Part shown: positions 1-10,700 of the stretch, one piece after another
Layout: each line of letters begins with the position of its first letter
Numbering within the stretch: the stretch's first letter is position 1
Origin: Pollenia angustigena
Lineage: Eukaryota > Arthropoda > Insecta > Diptera > Polleniidae
Reading direction: 5' to 3'
Assembly: GCA_930367215.1 (NCBI GenBank)
Contig: OV884059.1
Location: 237,273,803 to 237,337,802, forward strand
Length of the DNA: 64,000 nt
Translations under genes and position numbers: made by a program
The notes under the pieces: generated by a model
The model's database searches: none
What the model saw: the letters and a program-made list of their open reading frames with translations, nothing else
What the model was told of the DNA's origin: nothing

Positions 1-10
1 TGAAGTTGAG

Positions 11-107
11 TTGCCAGCAATGAAATAAGGCAACGCCGCTCATGTTAAAATCTAGAATAAAAATGTTTGGTCCATATTTTAACATAAACGGCGTTCGCTG
101 CTGGCAA
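11..107. repeat. imperfect inverted repeat at window start
   Basis: Positions 11-51 and 75-107 are imperfect reverse complements (both read TTGCCAGCA at the outside and ATGTTAAAAT at the inside), separated by about 25 bases. It could be a small foldback or MITE-type element; no target duplication was identified. The stretch from 108 to 674 is AT-rich and shows no exon that I can support. Confidence 0.5.
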
Positions 108-674
108 TAAAACTTTAGTTCAGTCGTCATCCGTGAACGCCGCCTTTGATTCTTAAATTTATTTAATTACACTTATAAAATTATTACAGTAACTGATTGT
201 GGGTTATTAAATTCGTTTTCCGTACTGTTAAATTTGAATATAAATATGGTTATTTTACGAATAATTCTATTTTTTAACATTTATGTTTGTTATTCAAAAA
301 ACAAACTACCAAAAAATAATGTTTTTTCGTTTGTATTTTTTTATGTAGTTTGATTTTTGTCGGTTAAAATGTATTTTTTAAAAGTAAAAACTATTCAATT
401 TTCAGGAATATGCTGTTTAATAAATAAAAAATTTAAAAATGACTGTAAAAATCATTTGTTTTAAATGAAATGTAAATGATCCGTTTTTTAAATGAATTTT
501 AATTTGTTTAAAATGAATTTTCGTTTGAATTTAACTACATAATATTTTGAGTGTATGTATAACAGTCATATTAGTTCTAATTTTTTTTTACCTGCCCTTA
601 AAAATTAAGGTTGTTTTTTCTCTTGAATTGGCATTTCCTGAATTCTTACGAATTTCTCTGTATATTTTTTTTAG

Positions 675-987
675 CATATTTTCTTCGCTTGTATTGTTTC
701 CCTTATCGCTTACACAGTCCTACAACATTTCATTCGTTACCGTCATCATCCGCCAGGTCCTATTGGTTTGCCCATACTTGGCTATTTGCCATTCCTGAAC
801 GTGAAGGCTCCATACAAGACTCTACAACAATTATCCTTGAAATATGGGCCAATTTATCAGTTAAAAATGGGCAATATTAATACGGTTGTGTTGACAGATG
901 CTGCCTTAGTACGTGATTTTTTGCGTAGAGAAGAATTTACTGCCCGAGCGCCGCTATATGTTACTCATGGAATAATGGGTGGTTATG
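675..987 (+). CDS. phm: phm exon with membrane anchor end and proline hinge
   Basis: The acceptor is a T-rich tract ending in TAG at 672-674. The donor is G|GTAGGT at 987/988, leaving one base of a glycine codon. It encodes the end of the hydrophobic anchor, the hinge PPGPIGLP, the segment [12 protein letters not shown] and GIMGGYG. The upstream phase cannot be fixed because the preceding exon is not seen. Confidence 0.85.
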
Positions 988-3900
988 GTAGGTGGTTAAA
1001 AGGCTCTTGCACGACTAAAGTCTGACAAAACAAAAGACTTAAGCAAGAAACTTGCACAAAATGTTAAATTTACGCTAATTTTTTTTGCTTTGCTTATTTT
1101 TTCAAACAAAAAGGTTTAATTTGTGCAGAAGGTGCTTTGTGGAAGGATCAAAGACGTCGTACTATTGACTGGCTAAAATGTCTGGGCATGTCCAAGAAAT
1201 TCAGTGAAGTACGTTGTGGTTTAGAACAGCGTATTGTAAAGGGAATTAGAGAATGCGTGCAGGTATGTATGTGTGTTTTTAGGTAAAAAGCAAAAAAAAT
1301 ATGTACATATATAACCGTAAATTCCCTTTGTTCTCATTGTAAATGATAAGTTTTTGACTGAGTCATAAACATGATTGAATAAATAATCTTTAACATTTTT
1401 TCAGCATATGCACTCTACTTTTTTTGAATTTAAAACAATTTTTTAAACTACAGACTTTAAATATTCTAAAGTTTAGTTTTGTATGGCTGTTCTATAATGC
1501 CTGGAATAAGCAAAAGTGAATGTCCTTTCATACACTCAACGTTGTAGCTCTATTACCTAAACATTGTATAAGATTAGTCATAACTCATTCAATTAATTTT
1601 GTTCTAAACTGAATTTTATGTTGCTATGCTGTCTGGCAGCTAGCTCTGCTTGTTAACAGTGTGTTATTGGCTGGATGGTAGGGAGACAGACGAACAGTCA
1701 GGCTGGTTGTCTGCCACTAGCTGGCTCTCCGTCTGAATAGTTGTTTTGTCCATTCGTTTTGGCTTTGTCAGTTTTGCCTTTGCCTGTTCTGTCGGCTGCT
1801 GCTGGTATGTCTGACCATTTAACTTTCCTTTTTGTTTTCGCTTTTGCTTTTCATGCAGAAATGTTTTTTTTTTTTTTGAGTGCAAAACATTAAACAAATA
1901 AAATGTACACATTTTTTCTTATAAAGTTTTTTCGTCCCCTCGTTTTTTTTTAACATTTGTACCATAATTTTATTTATTTATCTTTTTGTTGCTTTTTTAA
2001 CTGATTTCTTGTGGCTTCGCGTTTATGAAGTGGCTTGATGATGATTCTACGAATTTATTAGATGGCGCAGTGAATCCTCTGCCCGCATTGCAACACACAT
2101 TGGGCAACGTTGTTAACGACCTAGTGTTTGGCATCACATATGTACGCGATGATGTCACTTGGCATTATTTTCAAGAGCTACAGGAAGAGGGCTTAAAACT
2201 AATCGGTGTTTCAGGTGTTGTGAATTTTTTGCCATTTTTAAGGTGAGTAAATGCAGACAAATTCAAAAACCACAAACTAAGAAATTAAATTAAAAAAATA
2301 CATGCGAGTTCTTTATTAGTCATCATTAAAGCTTTGGTAAATATTGATGAGGGTTGCTTAATTAAAATTTTAATAAGTTGTATTCGTTGTCTGAAGTTTT
2401 ATTGAATTATATTCTAAAATAGTGATAAAACGACATATAGGGTGGGTTAAAATCCTTATTTGCCCTTAAAAGTTTGATGAACTTTAAATTTCTAAATCTA
2501 AACCAGTGGATAAATTCCAAAATAGCATTAAAGCGATACGTATCAGAGAACGGCTTTGTGCAATTGCAAAAAAATCGCATTAAATGAACAGCAACAAATA
2601 CACTCGCTTGCGTTCATACAATCAAACTTGCGCAACCGCAAACATTCGCTGCTGGTTTGCTGTCATTCAAAAAATGCAAATCGTGCTTTGTCATTTATAC
2701 CATCGTTAGCTTCGTGTTTTAATAAAGATGTTTGTGTGATCGGTGCGACAATGATTGTTTTGGCAAAGAAAAAAAAATACAAACAAAAAAGCCAGAAATC
2801 AAGCAATTATTACTCATGTCTTCAGCAGTTACTATGTAGAACAAGAAAAAAAAATTTAAATGAAACTAAACGCACATACTGATGTAGGTACAAACAATTT
2901 CCATAGAAACAGAATACTTTTTTTTATCATCTTAAAAAGTACTGTAGTTCTGTATGTACAATGTATTCTTGTTATTGTTGTTAATTTTAACAAAGCGTCT
3001 CATCGAGTGGTTTATTGTTGTTAATATTAACAAAGCGTCTCATCGAGTGGACAATGACTACTTGAATGCAAAAGTATAAGAATTTTTGCCTTTTGAATTT
3101 TCACAAGTGTGTTATATTGCGTGCGCAACAAAAACGCAAACAAAGCACTTTCAATAAAAAACGAATCCATGCAAAAATCAAATGTGTATGAAACGATATA
3201 AAAATTACCAACGTTGAACTTTCTTTTGCAGGCAAAGAGTGAATGTAAATTTGGGCGTATGAATAAATCAAGAAAAATTGTGATTTTGCAGTTTTCTGAT
3301 CCGTATAGGAATTAGGGATGCCAAACGGGATATCCCGAAATCCTGGGATTTTTAATATATCAAATTTTGTGTACAAAAATGTTCGTTTTTATTGAATTTT
3401 CTATACATAAAAAAATTATTAAAAATTATATTTCAGTTGTATTTCTTGTTTTTATAATCCTTATTTTTCTTTTTTAAAAATATATGTTATATATATAATA
3501 CCTTTTGAAAATTCATAAATAAATAAAAAGTGTTGTTTATTTCAAAAAAATTCCCGAAATCCCGGGACCCAGAAATCCCGGAATTTCGGGATCAGGATTT
3601 CAAAATCCCGAATCCTGGGATTTTATAAAATCAATTCCGATTGGCATCCCTAATGGGAATATATACAAATATCAGGTGTATAATTTTTAAAATTTCCGTG
3701 AGACAAAAATGATTGTTTTCAAACTTCAACCCGATCCCTGCATGAACTTTTTTAACAATCCGAAAAAATTATCACATTTTTTTATTAGTAAATTTTAATG
3801 TTCTACACGACCATGCCGTTTTTGATATTCGCAAAAAGTGTGAAAAAGTAATAGCCCTACTGCCCATCCCTAAAATATTTAAACCAGTGTCCGAAAATAA

Positions 3901-5706
3901 ACACTAAATATCGCTCCTTAGTGTTCGGTAGATTTGTGGAAAACACAAGCGCTAATAGTGTTGGTTTAGAAAATCATTAAACAATAACGTTTCCCTGTTT
4001 GTCATCTTTTGAACACAACAATAATACTTTTTTTTTATCAAACTAGACAAAAGATGAGAACAATTAATTCCGTTCGGTTTTTTTCAAAAACCCCAAACTT
4101 CATTGTGTTCGGCTCGGTTAATTCATGTTCGTCGCCTTTGGCTGGTAAAAACAACCAAAAATTTTTTACAAAAACAAAGTACACATACGAAAAGAAAAAA
4201 CAAAAAGCCCGCAATATAATTTTACACAAACAAACATATACAGACACAAGCTGTTCGTGCTGCGGTCGTTGCAAAAATGTTTTGTTTGATAATATTTTTA
4301 TCAATGTAAAAAAAGAAACATTAAATTAAACAGTTTTACTTCAATTGTTCTGTATTTTTAACGAAGAAGAGAACACTATATAATGTTCGGCTCTTTCTCG
4401 AAAATAGTTGCGAACGGTATTAAGGGTTGTGTTCGTCTACACAATCACTAAAAAAATAGATATCGTTCTTGGGTGTGTGAATCGAACGCTAAATAATGTA
4501 CTGTTTATTTTCGAACACTGATTTAAACAGTGGAGGGTATCAAATACTCGGCACAGCCAAATATAGCACTCTAACTTGTTTTTAAATAACTCTAGCAATT
4601 GTATCGGACTTTCAAGACGTGTAAAAACTAGTTAATAAGTATGAGTCCAATCTTCAACATCTACCGCCCTTGAATTAATAATTCGAAACAGAATTGCCTT
4701 TTTACCAAAACCATAAATAAATTTTTTACATTATCCAGATTTTTGCCCTCTAACAGAAGAAGCATTAAATTCTTGCTTGATGGGAAAAAGAAAACACATA
4801 AAATCTATGATGACATCATTCGACAATGCGCACAGAAGCTACGCCAGCGTCAACAGCAGCATCTCGATTACCCAGAGAAAGCGGAAGGGAAACTCAACTT
4901 GAACAGAACTAGTTGTATTTTAGAGTATTTTCTCGAGGAAAGGGAAAAACTAAGCAATTCTACTGATAGCAAACAAAGAGATGTTGCCAAGGAATTCTTT
5001 TGCTCTGAGCAATTAAGACATTTACTAGCGGATCTCTTTGGTGCTGGAGTGGATACCACATTAACTACATTGAGATGGTTTTTCCTATACATGGCAAAGG
5101 AGCAAAACACTCAAAAGGAATTGAGAAAGGTAGAGTTATCTTAAATAAAAAATATCTTCTTAAATTTTTTAAAACAATTAAGCCTTTTTTCGTTATTTTA
5201 TAACTGTTGTTTAGCATTTGCTGAAGTTGCCCAGGGAAAACATAAGCCTCAACGACTTAGAGCATATCGATTATTTGAAAGCCTGTCTAGCTGAAGTTCA
5301 ACGCATTAGATCAGTGGTTCCGTTGGGCATACCCCACGGTTGTGTAGAAGAGTGTCAAATAAATGGCTTTACTATACCAAAGAATAGTATGATTATACCT
5401 CTGCAATGGGCCATACATATGGATCCGAAAGTATGGCACGAACCAGAGCAATTTAAGCCGGAAAGGTTTCTTAACGGTGAGGGCCAATACAACCAACCCC
5501 AATGTTTTATACCCTTTCAAACCGGCAAACGCATGTGTTTGGGAGAGGAATTGGCCAAAATGCTTTTACTTTTGTATAGTGGCCTAATACTAAGAGACTT
5601 GCAGGTCTCATTAAGTTCCGAAAGCCAAAATATCGACATGGAGGGCGAATGCGGCATAACCTTGGCTCCTTTTAGGTATAAATTAAAATTAACCAAAAAG
5701 GAATAA
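675..5706 (+). CDS. phm: phantom, CYP306A1 ecdysteroid 25-hydroxylase (5' exon missing)
   Basis: Cytochrome P450 of ecdysone synthesis. The family hydroxylates C25 of the trideoxy-ecdysteroid precursor in prothoracic gland endoplasmic reticulum. Exons read 675-987, 1114-1262, 2031-2242, 4739-5129 and 5215-5706, all GT-AG with agreeing phases, giving about 518 visible residues. In order: a short hydrophobic stretch, the proline-rich hinge [12 protein letters not shown], helix C WKDQR (exon 1114-1262), NPLPAL and [11 protein letters not shown]-helix GAGVDTT, K-helix EVQR (ExxR), FKPERFL, and heme loop [10 protein letters not shown] with the cysteine ligand. No in-frame ATG precedes the hinge: frame 0 has a stop at 672-674, inside a polypyrimidine-AG acceptor. 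So the start codon lies in an upstream exon, probably outside the window. The linker before the I-helix is shorter and less acidic than I recall for Drosophila. Its neighbour Cyp18a1 is convergent, as expected for this conserved pair. Confidence 0.93.
1114..1262 (+). CDS. phm: phm helix C exon
   Basis: The acceptor AG is at 1112-1113. The first two bases complete the glycine split from the previous exon, then [20 protein letters not shown] follows. WKDQR is the helix C motif whose W and R contact heme propionates in P450s. The donor GTATGT begins at 1263, and the exon ends in phase 0 after a glutamine. Confidence 0.9.
1263..2030 (+). other. phm: phm intron
   Basis: Non-coding by splice logic: GTATGT at 1263 to AAG at 2028-2030. 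It is AT-rich with a G/C- and T-richer stretch at about 1625-1810. No transposon ends or conserved RNA fold was recognised. Confidence 0.75.
2031..2242 (+). CDS. phm: phm exon NPLPAL to GVVNFLPFL
   Basis: The acceptor is TATGAAG ending at 2030. Reading starts in phase 0 with WLDDDSTN and runs through [12 protein letters not shown] and [14 protein letters not shown]. The donor is AG|GTGAGT at 2242/2243, with two bases of an arginine codon carried over to the exon at 4739. Confidence 0.92.
2971..3050. repeat. 40-bp tandem duplication in phm intron
   Basis: A 40-base unit ending in GCGTCTCATCGAGTGG occurs twice in tandem (that motif starts near 2995 and 3035), with one base difference in the T-rich part. 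It lies inside the 2.5-kb intron 2243-4738. Confidence 0.8.
3313..3652. mobile_element. hAT-type MITE in phm intron
   Basis: The 340-base insert starts TAGGGATGCCAA and ends with its reverse complement TTGGCATCCCTA. It is flanked by 8-bp near-duplicates ATAGGAAT (3305-3312) and ATGGGAAT (3653-3660), one mismatch. An 8-bp TSD with these ends fits the hAT superfamily. The inner ends carry repeated TCCCGGGA-type motifs. No coding capacity is seen. Confidence 0.75.
3885..4520. mobile_element. hAT-type MITE, copy A, with perfect 8-bp TSD
   Basis: The insert begins CAGTGTCCGAAAATAAAC and ends GTTTATTTTCGAACACTG. The flanking 8-bp repeat ATTTAAAC is perfect (3877-3884 and 4521-4528). CAG...CTG ends plus 8-bp TSD indicate hAT. 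A related copy lies at 14985-15522. Open frames inside (for example 4009-4329) lack transposase motifs and are not called as genes. Confidence 0.85.
4529..4582 (+). repeat. 3' end remnant of the 153-bp-repeat (Helentron-like) family
   Basis: This stretch reads GGAGGGTATCAAA, then a GGC/GCC hairpin, then AGCACTCTAACTTGTTTT. It matches the 3' ends of the elements at 41989-43427 and 57140-58559. Only the end survives, directly next to the hAT-type MITE. Confidence 0.7.
4739..5129 (+). CDS. phm: phm I-helix exon
   Basis: The acceptor CCAG ends at 4738. The first base completes arginine (AG + A), followed by [20 protein letters not shown]. The I-helix oxygen-activation motif GAGVDTT lies at about 5041-5061. 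The donor is AAG|GTAGAG at 5129/5130, phase 0. Confidence 0.9.
5215..5706 (+). CDS. phm: phm last coding exon with heme-binding loop
   Basis: The acceptor TTTAG ends at 5214. It encodes [12 protein letters not shown], the K-helix ExxR ([10 protein letters not shown]), [15 protein letters not shown] and the heme loop [16 protein letters not shown]. The stop TAA is at 5704-5706. Confidence 0.95.
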   Translation, partial: HLLKLPRENISLNDLEHIDYLKACLAEVQRIRSVVPLGIPHGCVEECQINGFTIPKNSMIIPLQWAIHMDPKVWHEPEQFKPERFLNGEGQYNQPQCFIPFQTGKRMCLGEELAKMLLLLYSGLILRDLQVSLSSESQNIDMEGECGITLAPFRYKLKLTKKE

Positions 5707-5793
5707 AACGAAAATACAACTTGAATTCTTTTTTTTAGAAAAAATATTATATATTTTTAAATATACATTTTTTAAATTTGTTTTCTTAATAAA
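5702..5793 (+). terminator. candidate polyadenylation signals of phm
   Basis: AATAAA occurs at 5702-5707, overlapping the stop codon, and again at 5788-5793. The second gives a more usual 3' UTR of roughly 100 bases. No transcript evidence is available here. Confidence 0.45.
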
Positions 5794-5939
5794 ATATTCG
5801 ATGTTTGTTTTTTTTTCTTAAAATAAGTTTCTTTTTTTCTAATTTTTACAGACTGTAAGTGGGGAAGGGGGACAACTTAAACTAAAATTAAACAATTAAC
5901 TACTATTTAACAAACAAAACAACATAAATTAAATACTAC

Positions 5940-6066
5940 CCCCCTTATGCAAAAACAAAGTTAAAGCTCACATTAGTTAACCAACAAATTAAGCCTCACA
6001 GAAGTGAATGCATACTTATGTGTTGGTTAACTAATGTGAACTGTAACTTTATTTTGCATAAGGGGG
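5940..6066. mobile_element. 127-bp palindromic MITE between phm and Cyp18a1
   Basis: The left arm begins CCCCCTTATGCA and includes CACATTAGTTAACCAACA. The right arm is its reverse complement and ends TGCATAAGGGGG. The 3-bp duplication TAC flanks it (5937-5939, 6067-6069). A 3-bp TSD points to a PIF/Harbinger-like family, but no transposase is present. Confidence 0.7.
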
Positions 6067-6069
6067 TAC

Positions 6070-7313
6070 ATGTTTAAATGAAAGACTTAATTAAATAATT
6101 TGTTATAAAAATTAACATATTTACAAAATGTTTTAATTGATACTTTTGTGCTTAAATGGGATTCTTTCTCTCTTGTGCTTTTGAACTTACAACTATTTGT
6201 ATTGTAAAGAGAATAATTAAAATTATGCTCGAATGTTGGCACTATGAATCTTAAAGATTTCCTTTTTTGTAGTAAAATGAAATTATGAGCAAAAAAATGA
6301 GAATTAAACACTAAAATTTTTTTGAAACAAAACACAGTTTGTTAATTATGATAATGACGGGTAAAAAAAATTAAATAAAATATTTACAAGACAAAAGTAC
6401 ACAATGAAAAATGAGAAAAGCTACAAAAAAGCTTTCCTTTCTACTCCTTTTGGAGTTTCTTTCAAAAGTTTTTAAATTCTCATTTTTTTCATTTTGTTTA
6501 TAAAAACTAAACCACAGATTTGTTAAAATTAATTATAATTTTTATAAATATTTTGTTTGTTTGTTTTTTTTTTACATGTGTGTAAATTAAATTAAACACA
6601 TGTTAATTATTGAACACAGCTTCTAGGGGGTCAAAGAATAGAATTTGTTTTTATTTTTTTGTTGAATACAAATTTGTTTATAGATATTTTGAACTGGTTG
6701 AGGATTAAAAAACAAAAGGTAATAATTGAACTATTTTTGTATTCCTTTCTTGGCTTCAAAATTTCTATAAAAAAAAATTATGTTTATATATCGTTGGATA
6801 TGTTATGGGCAAAATTATTCATTTTGCTGTATGTTTGAAAAAATACACTTTAAGTTAGACTTTATTTTTTCCGGTTGTTTGACGTATTCTCTTCATTTTT
6901 TTTGTTTTAAAAAAGTGGTAACAAACTTTTCTCTTGGCACTCACTCCGCCAAGAGTTGTTAATGTTGAAACAAAAAAAAAAAAAAAAAAAAGTCTTCAGG
7001 AACAAAACCGTGCTCTGCATAATCTGATTGGCTCCCATATGCATTAGCTATCTTTAAATTTACTCATTAAGGCCAAAGTTATGAAAAGGAAAAGTGAACA
7101 GCTTAAAAGCTTTTTTTTTTAATTAAGCTTTTACTGTTATGTTGGTTAACGTTAAAGCAGCTTTTGTGATGTTTACGAAGTTGGATTTTCTCTTTTACTC
7201 TGTATATTTAAAAAAAAAATAGCCTTAATGTTTGCTTCTTTTTTTTTAGCTTACGGCTGGTGTAAGAAGGATCTTTTGAATTCAGCTTTCAGTTATACTT
7301 CCTGTTAGTGTAT
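6070..7313. other. intergenic gap, phm to Cyp18a1
   Basis: AT-rich convergent intergenic DNA that must hold the Cyp18a1 3' UTR on the minus strand. A minus-strand AATAAA lies at 6861-6866 (read as TTTATT). Poly(A)/poly(T) runs occur at about 6970-6992. No gene is seen; the short open frames are chance. Confidence 0.6.
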
Positions 7314-7728
7314 TTAATTTGATCCTACATTACGCATATGATGGGGCTCTATTGTTGTTGTATTCAGTTGCAGAGGTCTGGGTGTTAAACACACTTTAAA
7401 AGCTTCTGGTGTTATGGTGGCACCAACGTTACCTTTTAAGCTTGGCAACGGCTGTCCCTCGGGCAGGGTTATATTGAACGAGTGCATGAACGAGGCGAAG
7501 AACAAAAACAATTCCATTCTAGCCAAAACATCGCCCAAACACATACGACGTCCCACTCCGAATGGTATAAAGTACTCAGGTTTACGTACTTTGCCTTCGG
7601 AGTCCAAGAAACGGCGGGGATTAAATTCTTCTGGTTTTTCCCAGAGATTGGGGTCCATGTGCACGCTGTTGATCAGGGGTATAACATGAGAGCCGGCCGG
7701 AATTTTGTAGCCATTTACTTCAACATCT
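7314..7728 (-). CDS. Cyp18a1: Cyp18a1 exon 5 (heme loop)
   Basis: The minus-strand acceptor TTTGCAG ends at 7729. The first base completes an arginine, followed by DVEVNGYKIPAGSHV. It carries FNPRRFLD and the heme loop FIPFGVGRRMCLGDVLAR. The stop TAA is at 7316-7314. Confidence 0.95.
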
Positions 7729-10700
7729 CTGCAAAGATAAAAAAAATACGAGAGAAAAGGAAACAAATTAATAAATATTTCAAAGTCTTTATTGTTAAAG
7801 TTTTTAACTTTTTTAGGTTGAAAGCTTTTTTATTTATTTAAATAATTTTTAAAATGCTTTTGAGTTTTTAAATATTGGCTTCTTATAACGTTAAGCCCTG
7901 CTTTCATAACTTCCCGATAGCTTAAGGTAGGACTTTAGCGGCAGTATTAAACATGTTAAATTATTACAACTTTACTTTAACCTTAAGTGAGCGAGCGATA
8001 AGTTAAAGGACCTGTTAGGTTAAACTAAAGTCGCTAAAATCCTATCTTTAGCCATCGGTAAGTTTTGAAAACGGGGGTAAAAGTGTTAAAAATTTGTGGA
8101 AAATTTTATAACTTTTTTTAAAATCTAGTTTAAATTTTCAAGGCTTTTGGAAAGGGTACAACCGAATATGATAGACATTAAGATTACGGCATTCCAAAAA
8201 CAAAGTTGAAATCTTCTGCGCATGTCGGATTTGCTGGCAAATTTGATTAAGTTGTTATTTAATTGCGGGGTTGCAAGCTCTTATAAAGTGAACACAATTC
8301 TTAAATTCGTCAATCTTAGGGACTTTTAGACTTAGAATTCTTGCCACGGACAAACTCCGTCATCTAACTGGAAATCATACGCGTGGCTAAATCTTGTATT
8401 TTGGTAAAACAAATCTTATTTAGAGACTCAAATTCAAAGCAGAAAAATATTAGAAAAAGCTTTATATTGTATTTCACCTTTAAGAATGAAAATTACAATG
8501 TTTTTTTTTTAAGTATGCATTTCGCTGTGTTTATAAAATATTTTTATTGTCAAATGGCATTTGAGTTCAATAAACTTGACTTGTTTGATGGAAATAAATT
8601 GAGCCATAATTTATAGACAAAAATGTTTGCATTGTATATACAATTTAAAAGCCGGCCGGTATAAACTTGTTAAGATACATGAATGAATGAAGGAAAAATG
8701 CATTGAGAGAAATAATAATAAAAAAAAAAATTAGCAAATGTTTATTGAAAAATTGCAACCTCACGTGTTGTTTCCACATTTGAAAATTTCCATACACAAT
8801 TATTTTCTGTGTGTGTTATTGCTTTAGTTGTTTCTCTTGTTGTTGTTGGTGTTATTTAAAATGCACACAAAACAATTGAAAAAAAGCAAAAAAAAAACTA
8901 CATCAAGTGCAACAAAGGCCTGGCTTTATGGCTGGATTGCCTTGTATTGCCTTGCGTTGCCTTGCTTGGCTTGTGTATGCATTTGAGCTGTTGTGTGTTT
9001 GGCTCTCTGTAAGTGTGTGAAAAATAAAGCTTTTAATCTCAGAAACCATCTAAAATCAAAACTGGGACAAATTACGACGCATCTTATAAATGCCAGCTAG
9101 TAAAATGCATTCAGATTCAAACATGTGCGCTCCATGTACGCACTAGCTAAATCCATTAAACACACACACACGCACATGCACAAATATGTCCATTGAAAAT
9201 ATGTAGTTATTTTTTTCTATTGATATTTCTATTGAGCTCTCGACATAACAAAACTGACATTAGAATTGTGTTGTTGTACAATAAAGTTAATTAACAATGA
9301 CTTTTTTGTTTTTGTTTTAAGATTAATTTGAAAGACAACTACGATGATGATAAAGTAGCAGCAGAGCCAGTTTAACGAACTATTCCCACAAATCAAAACA
9401 AAGTGAAGGCAATTTCAAGATTTTGCGTAGATGGAAAGAAAACTTACCTTGTGGGTGAGTGAGTGGTGGCCAAGGGAACAATGCTGGAACGTCTCAAGGA
9501 TTCCAAAATGGTAGACTCAGTAATGGGTAAATATTGCAAGTCTTCAATGGAGGGCAACCTGTGACGGCCTACAACTTGATCTAATTCATCTTGTACACGT
9601 TTCATGGCTTCAGGGTTGCGCAACATAAATACATTGATCCATAACAAAGTGGTCTTAATGGTTTCCATGCCAGCCGAGAATAAATCAATAATCACTTGAA
9701 CAATTTGTTCTTCTAAAATGAGACAAAAAGAAAGAATTTGCAAGTTAGAAATTAATTTAGAAATTTTCTCTATATTTTTTTTTTTTACTTTCAAGTATTT
9801 TAAAAACTTTAACCAACTTACCATGATTTTTGCCATCGAACAGCTCTTCATCTCTGCCCTCTTGTTTAGCCTTTTCAATTTCAGCCAAATAGAAATCAAC
9901 CAAATCTCTAATATTCGAGCCATCAAAGGTTTTTTTGTGATCGTCAATGACGTCTTGATAGAATTTTTGCATTTCTTCACGATTTTTAACGATTTTGTTC
10001 TTGGCGGTCAAAATACTGGGGAAGTACTGGACAGTGGGTATATAGTCCACTGTATGGATTTCACCGAACAAACGCATGCCTTCCTCGATAAGGAAATTGA
10101 AACGTCTGAATTTTGGATCATCTATAGAGAAACGCACAGACATCATTATGCTGCAAATGACATTGCTAACGGCTACAGAAATGGCGGGAGCCATATCCAT
10201 GGGTTGACCTTCAGAGATATTTAAGTTGTGTATGTATTCATGGACTTCAGTCTGTTAGAGTAAATTTGTAAAAGGTTCTATTAGATTATGGTTGCTTTGG
10301 GAATGGTTATTCCAGGAAAACTTACCATTATTCTTTTTTCCATAACATGTTTGCCGTTACCCATGTACGTCATGCCAAATTGACGTAGTTTTTCATGCAA
10401 AAAACGTCTTTGATCTTTCCACAATTTGCCGGTACTGTTAACAATACCTGAAATTTAAAGATATTCGATTAAGTTTTGCTACGGAAACATTTATATTTTT
10501 TTCTTAAACTTTGCTTAAAAGAAAACACTTTCAGTTTATATTAGCAACAATGTTACCTATAAACGGCTGCGCAACAGTCTTATGAATGTGTCCAATGATA
10601 ACTGTTTAGTTGACCTTGGAATTGTTTGGAAACATTGCTGCTGACTTTTGAAAATGCATTTCTTTTTATTGATTTAAATAAATTCTTATTCGCATATATC

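Noticed and set aside
555..610. ATG at 555 as the phm first exon
   Set aside because: Its frame meets TAA at 606-608 before a usable donor, and the peptide does not resemble the family N-terminus.
7414..7841. Plus-strand open frames across Cyp18a1 exon 5
   Set aside because: They are the antisense shadow of a well-supported P450 exon that has the heme motif on the minus strand.
9718..10224. 168-residue plus-strand open frame
   Set aside because: It overlaps Cyp18a1 exon 3 antisense and has no recognised domain; it runs through splice sites of the real gene.
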